58,625 bases of DNA from the NCBI RefSeq assembly GCF_029871235.1, contig NZ_SSOM01000066.1:58515-117139 (forward strand). Direction: 5' to 3'. Both the position numbers and the translations under genes were made by a program. This stretch comes from Pseudomonas sp. BN411. GTDB lineage: Bacteria; Pseudomonadota; Gammaproteobacteria; Pseudomonadales; Pseudomonadaceae. Shown here in pieces: positions 51,713 through 58,625 of this stretch. The stretch's first letter is position 1; the number at the start of each line of letters is the position of its first letter. The notes beneath the pieces were generated by a model. The model was not told where the DNA came from. It was given only the letters and a program-made list of their open reading frames with translations, and made no database searches.

Positions 51713-52723
51713 ATGGCAGCTCTACATGCATTTCTCACCGCCGACTTCCTCGGCACCGCCACCTGGTTGTGGCTCGTCTTCCTCACAATCGTCCTCGCCC
51801 TGCTGATCTTCGACCTCGGCGTGCTGCACCGTGACCAGCACGAAATCGAGATGCGCGAAAGCCTGCTGCTCTACGGCGGCTACTTCAGCGTCGGCGTGCT
51901 GTTCGGTGTCTGGGTGTGGTTCGAGCTGGGTGCGCAGAGCGCCCTGGAGTTCTACACCGGCTTCCTGGTCGAGCAGTCGTTGTCCATGGACAACGTCTTC
52001 GTCATGGCCATGATCTTCGGCTTCTTCGCCATCCCCCGCCGCTACCAGCACCGCGTGCTGTTCTGGGGCATCCTCGGCGTGGTGGTGCTGCGCGCCATCA
52101 TGATCGGCCTGGGCAGCGCCCTGGTGAAGGAGTTCGACTGGATCCTCTACGTGTTCGGCGCCTTCCTGCTATTTACCGGGGTGAAGATGCTCGTTTCGAA
52201 AGAGGAAGCTCACCCGGACCTGGCCAACAACCCGGTACTGAAGTTCGTCCGCCGCCATATCCGCGTGACCGACGACCTGCACGGCTCGCACTTCTTCGTG
52301 CGCCTGAAGCAGGCGGGTGAAAGCAAGGCCCTGCTCTACGCCACCCCGCTGTTCCTGGCCCTGGTGCTGATCGAGCTGGCTGACCTGGTGTTCGCGGTGG
52401 ACAGCGTCCCGGCGATCTTCGCCATCACCCAGGACCCGTTCATCGTCTACACCTCGAACATCTTCGCCATCCTCGGCCTGCGTGCCCTGTACTTCGCCCT
52501 GGCGGCGCTGATGCACCGCTTCGTGTATCTGAAGTACGCCCTGGCCCTGGTGCTGATCTTCATCGGCGGCAAGATTTTCCTGCACGGATTCATCGGCAAG
52601 ATTCCCCCGCTGCTGTCCCTTGGCGTAACCTTCGGTCTACTTGCCGGTGGTGTGCTGCTGTCGCTGCTGAAGACCCGCGACCGCCCGGCCAAACGCACGG
52701 GAGACCTGGAGAAACATGGATGA
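51713..52723 (+). CDS. TerC-family integral membrane protein
   Basis: This 336-residue membrane protein of the TerC/Alx family has about eight or nine helices. Conserved acidic helices are EQSLSMDNVFVMAMIFGFF and LIELADLVFAVDSVPAIFAI, which hold the Asp residues tied to manganese or other metal efflux. AAGGAGG precedes ATG at 51713. It likely exports Mn or protects against metal stress. A small gene overlaps its last codons. Confidence 0.9.
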   Translation: MAALHAFLTADFLGTATWLWLVFLTIVLALLIFDLGVLHRDQHEIEMRESLLLYGGYFSVGVLFGVWVWFELGAQSALEFYTGFLVEQSLSMDNVFVMAMIFGFFAIPRRYQHRVLFWGILGVVVLRAIMIGLGSALVKEFDWILYVFGAFLLFTGVKMLVSKEEAHPDLANNPVLKFVRRHIRVTDDLHGSHFFVRLKQAGESKALLYATPLFLALVLIELADLVFAVDSVPAIFAITQDPFIVYTSNIFAILGLRALYFALAALMHRFVYLKYALALVLIFIGGKIFLHGFIGKIPPLLSLGVTFGLLAGGVLLSLLKTRDRPAKRTGDLEKHG

Positions 52724-52892
52724 AGTGCGGATTGAGCCCTTCGAGAAAAGCGGTCGTATCTTCTGGCGTGTACGCCTTGGGCATCGCAGTCTGACGTTCC
52801 AGGAGGAACTCGCCGCGCGTGCCTTCGCCGCGCAACTGCACCTGCGCATGGGCTGGTTGAAGGCCAGGAACCCGGCGCCCGGGAAAGACTAG
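52716..52892 (+). CDS. Small hypothetical protein overlapping the terC-like gene
   Basis: This 58-residue frame opens with ATG at 52716, eight bases inside the end of the terC-like gene, and has TGGAG just upstream. The product begins MDEVRIEPFEKSGRIFWRVR and continues as a short basic alpha-beta peptide. Codon use is typical of the region (mostly C or G in third position). No membrane segment is seen. The overlap suggests translational coupling. The opposite strand is also open here but reads less naturally. Confidence 0.6.
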   Translation: MDEVRIEPFEKSGRIFWRVRLGHRSLTFQEELAARAFAAQLHLRMGWLKARNPAPGKD

Positions 52893-53490
52893 GTCCAGGG
52901 GCTCGATGAGGTCGTTCTCCTGCCGGAAATAACGCGCCCGCATGGGGAGGCTGTATTCGGTCTTGCGGTCATCGGGGGAGACACCCCCAAAGAGCTTCCA
53001 GTTGTAGTACGCGTCCCGCATTTGCAATTGGATCAAGAGAGGGTCCAACCGAAAAGACGATGCTTTTGCGTCATCCAGCCGCACGCGGACGGCACCGCCA
53101 TCCCCTACCCAACTCATGAACTCGTCCTGCGCACGGACCGAAATCCAGTTGGGAAATTTTTCCTGATCGATCATGTCGCCATTGAAGAGATCGCCGGCTC
53201 CTAGCGCCCCGTAAAAAGGCTGGCGGTTGCTGTACCGCAGGGCGAATTCGACCCAGGGAGTGGCGTCTCCTCCATGCTTCAAGCTGCTCGCCGGATGCTC
53301 CCCCAGGCCCACCCCTTGGTCCTGCTGCACAAGGCCAGGGGGATCGGCTCCGGCGCATCGTCGGGAACCCTCACATTGGGAAGACTGATAGTGTGATAGC
53401 TGATCTGCGTCCTCCAGTTTAAGGCGCCAGCCGTAACGACCGTCATGGGGACGGCTGCCGTGATATTCCGCCCCTGCGGTTACTCCGCCC
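52893..53490 (-). pseudogene. Internal fragment of an unknown gene
   Basis: The minus strand shows a natural-looking protein segment without its own start or stop. It includes YGWRLKLEDADQLSHYQ, WVEFALRYSNRQPFYGALG, MIDQEKFPNWISVRAQDEF and RDAYYNWKLFGGVSPDDR, ending near EPLDLVFPG where it abuts the end of the small plus-strand gene. Base composition is lower in GC than its neighbours. I do not recognise the family. It is probably a remnant of a gene lost downstream of the usher. Confidence 0.5.
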
Positions 53491-53625
53491 GGGCGAGAAT
53501 GCTGGCGCAGATCTTGGCCCGGGCCTGCTGCTGCATGCCCAGCAGGCAAAGGCACTGGGCGGCAATCAAGCGGTAGGGCAACGGGTTCTCTTTGCGGGTC
53601 CGGCGGCGGGCCTCGTTGGTCAGGT
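53480..53625 (-). pseudogene. Short remnant directly after the usher gene
   Basis: A frame reading TNEARRRTRKENPLPYRLIA then AQCLCLLGMQQQARAKICA and stopping at 53480 follows the usher stop. It could be a C-terminal helical tail of a lost gene, or a decayed signal peptide of a tip adhesin from a TTG start at about 53579. A start codon with good support is absent. Confidence 0.35.
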
Positions 53626-56130
53626 TCAGCGGGCGCACAGGACCTCCTGCATGTCCAGGTCGTTGGCGGCATCGGGCAGGGTCACCCGGCATTGCTGTTC
53701 GCCGCCCTGCCCCCAGCGCACCTCGGCGTAGGTCGCGTCTTCCTGGACGCGGGCGTAGAGCTGGCCGTCCTGGCCGACCAGGCCCAGGTCCTTCCCGGCG
53801 GAGTCCAGCACGTTGGCGCCGAAGGGCACCGGCGTGCCGTCGCCCAGGGTGGCGCGCAGCAGCACGGCGCGGCCGCGGCTGGTCTCGTATTCCAACAGCA
53901 CCACGGCGCCGGCACGGGGCGCCACCTGGCGGCTGGTTTCGGCCAGTTCCACGTTCAGCGAGCTGCCACGAGGGTCGATGCCGACGGTGTTCATCTCGTA
54001 GGGCTGCAGGTAGGGCAGCAGCGCCTGGCCGGAGCGGTCCAGGCGCAGGTTGGAGCGGCCCGACAGCCGCGCGCCGCCGGCTCCTGGGGCCACTACCACG
54101 GCCATGGTCTCGCCGCTCTGCTGGCCGAAAGTCACACCCATGGGGTGGGCGACGATGCTGCCGTTCAGGCCGAGGGAAGCGCTCTTGTAACCCTTGCCCT
54201 GGCTCATGCTGCCACTGGCACTGGCATAGGGGCCGGCGTAGCGGCCGCTGACCGAGGGGCTGACGGTGCGAGTGCTGCTGTCGCGCGAGGCCGAGACGCT
54301 ATAGCTGTACTCGCTGTCCTCGCCGGCGATGCCGCTGAGGGAGGCGCGCTCGTTGTGGCGGCCGTCGCTGCCGCGGCTGTAGCCGGCGGAGAGGTATTGG
54401 CGGCTGCTGCTCCTGCCGAAGTCCAGGGGCATGCTCAGGCTGATCAGCAGGTTGTTGTCGGCGGCCTGGCCCTTGCTCTCGCTGCGGGTGCCAGAGACGG
54501 CCAGGCCTATGCTACGCACCTGGCGGGCGTAACTGAACTGGTACTGCAGGTCGTTGCCGGAGCGGTTCCAGTAGTTCTGGGAGATGCCGTTGAAGGTCAC
54601 CCGTCCCCAGTCGCCGAGTTCCTGGCTGACCGTGGCGGACAGGCGGCTGCGCAGCCGGCCGGCACTCCTGTCGAGAGAGCCATGCTGCTCCGCATCGCGC
54701 AGTTGGGCGGCGGTGTTCAGGTCCATGTAGTTCTCGGTGGAGAAACGGTAGGCGGCGATGGCGATGTTGGTACCGCTCTGCACCAGGTTCTTGTTGTAGG
54801 TCAGGCGCAGGCTCTGGCCGTTGTGATCACCGCTGGGCAGACGCGCCTGGGCCTCTGTCAGGTCGATGGCCAGCGCCCCCACGCTGGTGCTGTAGGCCGA
54901 GCCGGCCATCACCGCCATGTAGTCTTCGCTGGCCTGGGCGCCGCCGTATGCAGTGACCAGGTTGCTGAGGCCCTGCTGCAGGGTGCCCTGGAGGAAGTAG
55001 GGTTCGTCCTTGAGGCTGTCGTTGCGCAGCCTGCCGGCGGCGAGGTTGTAGCGACGCGCACCGGGGCGCAGCAGCTGGGCTACCGAGGCGTAGGGCACGG
55101 AGAAGTGCTGTTCGCTGCCGTCGGCCTCGATGACGGTGACGTCCAGGTCGCCGCCGTAGCCCATGGCGTTGAGGTCATCGATGATGAAAGCGCCGGGCGC
55201 CACGGTGGTTTCCAGCAGCAGGTTGCCGAACTGGCGCACCTGCACCCGCGCGTTGGTGCGGGCGATGCCCTGGATCATCGGCGCATAGCCGCGCTGGGTG
55301 TGGGGCTTCATGCGGTCGTCGCTGGCCAGTTGCACGCCGGTGAACGGGATGCTGTCGAAGAGCTCGCCGCTGCTGGAAGTCTCGCCCAGGGTCAGCTGGC
55401 TTTCCAGCGCGGTGATGTCGCGCTGCAGGTAGGTATTCAGCGCCTGGTACTCGCGCGACCTGCCGTCCTGCCAGCTCAGCGAGCCGTTGTGGCGCAGGCG
55501 CCAGTCGCCCAGGTTGATGCCGGCGTCGAGCCCGGTGTAGAGCGAGTCGGAATTGCCGGAGCGGGTCTGCGAGCGGGTAGCGCTGAGGTTGTAGCCGAGC
55601 ACCCCGGCGGTGACGCCACGGTCCCACAGCTCCGGGCTCACGTAGCCGCGCGCGTTGCGCCGCAGGCTGGCCTGGGGAACGCTCAATTCCAGGCGAAGGG
55701 CCGCCATGTCGAAGCTGGCCCTGGCGTTCTCGATCAGGGCCGCCAGGTCGGTGCAGGGGCTGGTTTCCTCCAGGAGCCGGCGCGCCGCGTCATCCAGCAG
55801 GTCGAGGTCCACGCCGACCAGGTCGAGCATCTCGCGGTCGACGCAGACGATGGGCGCGCCCTGGGCATTGCGGGCGACGCGCACATCACGTCGCAGCGTC
55901 AGTTGGCCGTTGAGGGTGATGTCGGCGCGATAGTCGCCGGGGACCAGCGGATTCTCCTCCTCGAACAGACTGACATCGAAGGTGCGCTCGTCCGGGGCCA
56001 GGAAGACGTCGTTGAAGATGACCCTGGCCGGGGTCTTGCCTTCAGCCAGGGAAACATTGCCCGGCAGCAGGGCCAGGCCGCCCAGCACCGCTGCGCTGAG
56101 TGGGGCCAGGGGGAAGCGGCGACCATCCAT
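53626..56130 (-). CDS. Fimbrial outer-membrane usher
   Basis: This 834-residue PapC/FimD-family usher assembles and secretes chaperone-delivered pilins. After the signal peptide (to about 29) the N-terminal domain shows VIFNDVFLAPDERTFDVSLF. The barrel contains QVRQFGNLLLETTVAPGAFI and the plug region follows the usual order. The C-terminal domains include VEYETSRGRAVLLRATLGDG-like and PDAANDLDMQEVLCA stretches. CTGGAG precedes ATG at 56130, 15 bases after the chaperone stop. The usual downstream adhesin or pilin gene is missing and only remnants remain. Confidence 0.9.
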   Translation of the reverse strand: MDGRRFPLAPLSAAVLGGLALLPGNVSLAEGKTPARVIFNDVFLAPDERTFDVSLFEEENPLVPGDYRADITLNGQLTLRRDVRVARNAQGAPIVCVDREMLDLVGVDLDLLDDAARRLLEETSPCTDLAALIENARASFDMAALRLELSVPQASLRRNARGYVSPELWDRGVTAGVLGYNLSATRSQTRSGNSDSLYTGLDAGINLGDWRLRHNGSLSWQDGRSREYQALNTYLQRDITALESQLTLGETSSSGELFDSIPFTGVQLASDDRMKPHTQRGYAPMIQGIARTNARVQVRQFGNLLLETTVAPGAFIIDDLNAMGYGGDLDVTVIEADGSEQHFSVPYASVAQLLRPGARRYNLAAGRLRNDSLKDEPYFLQGTLQQGLSNLVTAYGGAQASEDYMAVMAGSAYSTSVGALAIDLTEAQARLPSGDHNGQSLRLTYNKNLVQSGTNIAIAAYRFSTENYMDLNTAAQLRDAEQHGSLDRSAGRLRSRLSATVSQELGDWGRVTFNGISQNYWNRSGNDLQYQFSYARQVRSIGLAVSGTRSESKGQAADNNLLISLSMPLDFGRSSSRQYLSAGYSRGSDGRHNERASLSGIAGEDSEYSYSVSASRDSSTRTVSPSVSGRYAGPYASASGSMSQGKGYKSASLGLNGSIVAHPMGVTFGQQSGETMAVVVAPGAGGARLSGRSNLRLDRSGQALLPYLQPYEMNTVGIDPRGSSLNVELAETSRQVAPRAGAVVLLEYETSRGRAVLLRATLGDGTPVPFGANVLDSAGKDLGLVGQDGQLYARVQEDATYAEVRWGQGGEQQCRVTLPDAANDLDMQEVLCAR

Positions 56131-56145
56131 GATCGGCTCCAGAGG

Positions 56146-56883
56146 TCAGCGTCCGAGCGGCAGGGTGATCGGCACGCCGCCTCCGAAATCGTTGATGATC
56201 GTGTACTCGACCTTGGCGTCGGCCGCCGGGCGCGGCGCACCGGCCGGCAAGGGAAAACGCTGGGTTTCGCCGGGCGCCAGCATGCCGCCGCCCAAGGCGG
56301 TGCGTGCCTGGCCGGCCAGCGCCACCTCGCTGAAGGAAACGTGGAAGCGCGAGGGGTTGTGCCCTTCCAGGGCCAAGCCCCTGCCCCCGTCGGCCTCGAC
56401 CAGCCGCCAGCTCACCTGTTTGGGCGCCTCCTCCACGCCGCTCAGCCCCGCAGGGCGGTAGAACAGCTTGATGCGGGTACGGAAGGCCAGTTGCAGCATG
56501 TTCCGACCGTCCAGCTCTTCCTCGCTGGGCTTGGGCGGCAGTTCCAGCACGTTGAACCAGTAGAGGGACTCACGGTCCTGCGGCAGGGCCTTGGCCAGCA
56601 GTCGCAGGCGCACGCTCTGGCCCTTGCCCGGGTTGACGCGGAACACCGGCGGGGTCAGCAGGAAGGGGCTCTTGGCCTTGGCCGCGGTGCTGTTCTCGTC
56701 ACCCTCGTCGATCCAGGCCTGTGCCAGCACCGGGGTCGTGCTGTTGTTCTTGATCTGGACCGTGACCTCTTCCCGCTCGGCGGGGTAGATGATGCGGGTG
56801 CCGGTGATGACCAGAGCGGCCTCGGCAAGGGGGCCGAACAGTGCGGCGGCGAGCATGATCGACAGGACTGGAATGCGCAGCAT
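56146..56883 (-). CDS. Periplasmic fimbrial chaperone
   Basis: This 245-residue PapD-like chaperone caps pilin subunits in the periplasm. The signal peptide ends near LAEA. The first Ig-like domain starts LVITGTRIIYPAEREEVTVQ and contains NNSTTPVLAQAWIDEG. LYWFNVLELPPKP is the chaperone signature. A C-terminal Ig-like domain ends YTIINDFGGGVPITLPLG. AGAGG supports ATG at 56883. No pilin gene lies upstream in the next 300 bases, which is unusual. Confidence 0.92.
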   Translation of the reverse strand: MLRIPVLSIMLAAALFGPLAEAALVITGTRIIYPAEREEVTVQIKNNSTTPVLAQAWIDEGDENSTAAKAKSPFLLTPPVFRVNPGKGQSVRLRLLAKALPQDRESLYWFNVLELPPKPSEEELDGRNMLQLAFRTRIKLFYRPAGLSGVEEAPKQVSWRLVEADGGRGLALEGHNPSRFHVSFSEVALAGQARTALGGGMLAPGETQRFPLPAGAPRPAADAKVEYTIINDFGGGVPITLPLGR

Positions 56884-57210
56884 GGGACCTCTGGATGAGT
56901 TCAACGCGGTGGATGACGACGGCTTGCCGGAACGACCCGGGAAGGTGGCCGCCCCCAAGGCATGGCTTGCGGGCGAGGTGCGTCAGGACGTGGGTGATCC
57001 ATGGAAAGCCATCCTTGGCAGGAGTGCTGGAAAGTGGCGTCGTTTCCTGATTGCCACGGGGCGAAAACCTTATCCCAGGGGCAAATCGCAGTTCCATGGA
57101 CCAGCGCCCCGGCAAGTCGTAGGACGCGTCTAACTGGCAAGCCGGAGAGTGCCGGCCAGGGCCGTTGCCGCGCGGATGCGGGGGTGAAGGGAGTCGGGGT
57201 GACCCGCCTT
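56884..57210. other. Intergenic region without recognised gene
   Basis: I see no convincing pilin or other gene here. A weak plus-strand frame covers part of it but lacks a ribosome-binding site and resembles nothing known. The promoter of the chaperone-usher pair should be here. Confidence 0.45.
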
Positions 57211-57531
57211 CCCGGATTGCATCCGGGCTACCAGGTCAGGCGGAAACCTTGTGGGGGCGATTTCAATCGCGATGCCGGCCGCAGGGCTGCCCTACTGAGC
57301 CTTGGGGGCAACTGCGTTGCCCTCAGCGAATGAATTCGCCCCCACATGAAAGAGTCGTAGCCCGGATCGAATCCAGGGACAGCGGCAGGGTTTTCCCGGA
57401 TTGCATCCGGGCTACCAGGTCAGGCGGAAAACCTGTGGGGGCGATTTCAATCGCCAAGCAGGCCGAAGGGCTGCCCTGCGAGACATGAGGGGGCAACTGC
57501 GTTGCCCTCAGCGAATGAATTCGCCCCCACA
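57211..57531. repeat. Composite REP array upstream of parDE, two units
   Basis: The array alternates two REP families. CCCGGATTGCATCCGGG with a GTAG head occurs at 57211-57231 and, as an inverted pair, at 57357-57415. The GTGGGGGC family forms REPINs at 57250-57346 and 57434-57531. The unit period is 184 bases. The GTGGGGGC pairs have stems GCGATT/AATCGC on one side and GCGAAT/ATTCGC on the other. Confidence 0.9.
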
Positions 57532-57576
57532 TGAAAGAGTCGTAGCCCATCAGATGCAATTCGGACCACCGGGATA

Positions 57577-57852
57577 TCAGCGATCCTCGCGGGTGTGCCA
57601 CAGGCGCAGCAGGTAGAGGGTGGAGTCCGCGATCTCGTAGCGCATCTCATAGTGCCCCACCAGAATCCGCCGCACGTCACGCGGCGCGAACTCTTCCAGC
57701 CGTTCGCCGATGCGCGGGTTGGCCAGCAGGGTGGTTGGCGCGGCCGCCAACTGCTGTACCGTGCGGGCCGCTGCGGGCGGGTTCACCACCGATAGGAACT
57801 CGTAGAGGCGGGCCAGATCGGACAGAGCCTTGCTCGTCCACTTCAACTCCAT
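57577..57852 (-). CDS. RelE/ParE-family toxin
   Basis: This 91-residue toxin is of the ParE type. It shows MELKWTSKALSDLARLYEFL at the start, NPRIGERLEEF in the middle and RRILVGHYEMRYEI near the C-terminus, all typical. ParE toxins poison DNA gyrase; RelE toxins cleave mRNA. The lack of clear RelE catalytic residues favours ParE. ATG at 57852 overlaps the antitoxin TGA by one base (TGATG). REP arrays flank the pair on both sides. Confidence 0.87.
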   Translation of the reverse strand: MELKWTSKALSDLARLYEFLSVVNPPAAARTVQQLAAAPTTLLANPRIGERLEEFAPRDVRRILVGHYEMRYEIADSTLYLLRLWHTREDR

Positions 57853-58124
57853 CAGCGCGGCACCGGCAGCGGCGTGTCGGTGCTCAGGCTATCTGCCCAG
57901 GCCTGGACGGCCTGATGGTCGATCACGCGGCCGGCATCCACATCGGCCAGAGCCTCGCGGGTCAAGCGGCTGCGCTCTTCTTCCTGGTCGAGCCAGGCAG
58001 ACAAGGCCTGCTTGACGATCCAGTTCCTGGAGCGCTCCAGGCGCTCGGCAACCTCATCGACCCGTTCGGCCAATTCGACGGGAACGTGAGCGGTGACAGA
58101 TCGGGTTTTGGCAGAAGAGGCCAT
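57852..58124 (-). CDS. CopG/ParD-family antitoxin
   Basis: This 90-residue antitoxin has a ribbon-helix-helix N-terminus (TRSVTAHVPVELAERVDEVA) and an acidic C-terminal tail (DQEEERSRLTREALADVDAG) that would wrap the toxin. ATG at 58124 has AGGA nine bases upstream and is preferred over ATG 58133. It is transcribed first and probably represses the promoter at 58212-58240 together with the toxin. Confidence 0.88.
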   Translation of the reverse strand: MASSAKTRSVTAHVPVELAERVDEVAERLERSRNWIVKQALSAWLDQEEERSRLTREALADVDAGRVIDHQAVQAWADSLSTDTPLPVPR

Positions 58125-58211
58125 GATGATCATTCCTGTGCTGCAAACGAATGTTGGGCGGCCATCGGCGATGCGTTTCGTGCAGATCCGCGCATAAGCG
58201 ATTCAAAATTA

Positions 58212-58240
58212 ATCATAGTAAATAGCAGTGCATCGTCCAA
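58212..58240 (-). promoter_or_regulatory. Sigma-70 promoter of parDE
   Basis: On the minus strand TTGGAC (58240-58235) and TATGAT (58217-58212) are separated by 17 bases, close to consensus. The AT-rich stretch 58201-58224 marks the melting region, about 90 bases before the antitoxin start. Confidence 0.65.
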
Positions 58241-58299
58241 CCCCAGGCCCAACTCACCTGCGAGCTCAACATCCACTGGCAATCCGCTGGCGGGGATTT

Positions 58300-58568
58300 C
58301 CCGGATTGCATCCGGGCTACCGGGGCGGGCGGAAAACCTGTGGGGGCGATTTCAATCGCTGGGCGGGCCGAAGGGCTGCCTTACTGAGCCGTGGAGGCAA
58401 CTGCGTTGCCCTCAGCGAATGAATTCGCCCCCACATGAAAGAGTCGTAGCCCGGATCGAATCCAGGGACAGCGGCAGGGTTTCCCGGATTGCATCCGGGC
58501 TACCAGGTCAGGCGGAAAACCTGTGGGGGCGATTTCAATCGCTGAGCAGGCCGAAAGGCTGCCTTTGA
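58300..58568. repeat. Composite REP array downstream side of parDE, truncated
   Basis: The same composite unit as at 57211 recurs: a GTAG-type REP (58300-58320), a REPIN (58339-58435), an inverted GTAG pair (58446-58503) and a GTGGGGGC REP (58522-58542). The last REPIN stops in mid-core near 58568 without its partner. Confidence 0.88.
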
Positions 58569-58625
58569 AGTGGCCTAATGATTCTGGACACCCCGATAGG
58601 GCGTTAAGCTGCGCCCAAGCAAGAG
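58569..58625 (+). mobile_element. Possible left end of an IS3-like insertion sequence
   Basis: The REPIN is cut off and followed by sequence containing TGATTCTGGACACCCC, then GCGCCCAAGCAAGAG at the window edge. GGACACC near a terminus recalls IS3-family ends, and the last bases could lead to a transposase ribosome-binding site just beyond the window. No reading frame is available to confirm this. Confidence 0.4.

Noticed and set aside
53401-53460. Separate short gene starting at an ATG near 53446 on the minus strand
   Set aside because: It uses several AGG codons, rare in this genome, and soon hits a stop. The alternative frame reads through as a longer natural segment.
53692-56898. Long plus-strand frame opposite the usher and chaperone
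   Set aside because: Antisense shadow; the minus strand encodes recognisable usher and chaperone domains with ribosome-binding sites.
57211-58568. CRISPR array
   Set aside because: The repeats are palindromic REPs in alternating orientation without uniform spacers, and no cas genes are present.

Overview
The window looks like chromosomal DNA of a high-GC Pseudomonas or close relative. The evidence is a MuxABC-OpmB type efflux operon, Pseudomonas-like extragenic palindromes (heads GTGGGGGC, GTAGCCCGGAT, GTAGGAGCGAGC), a Fur box, a PHO box, and strongly GC-biased third codon positions that open long false frames opposite most real genes. No rRNA, tRNA or CRISPR array was recognised.

Layout. 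1-9309 (minus): a possible IS200/IS605-like end broken into a REP, then the operon muxA-muxB-muxC-opmB, split between muxB and muxC by a 223-base repeat. 9478-12239 (plus): a TldD/TldE pair. 12388-16122: tpx, a lone lspA, a small unknown protein, a RibD/DHFR-fold reductase and a membrane protein. 16361-19435 (plus): a cassette of a cytochrome c5-like lipoprotein, a Tat-exported FAD oxidase and a Tat-exported fold-III PLP enzyme. 19578-25236: an outer-membrane protein and AraC regulator, a thioesterase, an acyl-CoA dehydrogenase, a GlxA-type regulator and an unknown helical protein.

25324-36122 (minus) is the most distinctive part: ten same-strand genes reading DUF1329, DUF1302, MMPL/RND permease, YCF48-like propeller, aauB, aauE, aauD, aauA, and two c-type cytochromes. 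The aau genes encode an aromatic amine dehydrogenase with a tryptophan tryptophylquinone (TTQ) cofactor. The inferred route is amine oxidation in the periplasm by AauB/AauA, with AauE/AauD folding the disulfide-rich small subunit and the cytochromes taking electrons. The four upstream genes may move substrate or envelope components. No MauG-like TTQ maturase is present. Divergently placed are a possible 26-residue hydrophobic peptide, an AraC-family regulator and a DAO-family amine/amino-acid oxidase. The dyad TGGCA-N5-TGCCA occurs upstream of both the regulator and the oxidase.

39275-39815 is a dense graveyard of extragenic repeats, including a duplicated 3' tip of tamB. 39816-47350 holds tamB-tamA, a GNAT acetyltransferase, xthA and a YegP-like gene. 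47530-52892 holds a PstS-OmpA fusion behind a PHO box, a Fur-controlled siderophore receptor, a TerC-family protein and a small overlapping gene. 52893-56883 holds a chaperone-usher pair without recognisable pilins, next to a gene remnant. 57211-58625 is a ParDE toxin-antitoxin pair flanked on both sides by the same composite REP unit, ending in what may be the start of an insertion sequence.
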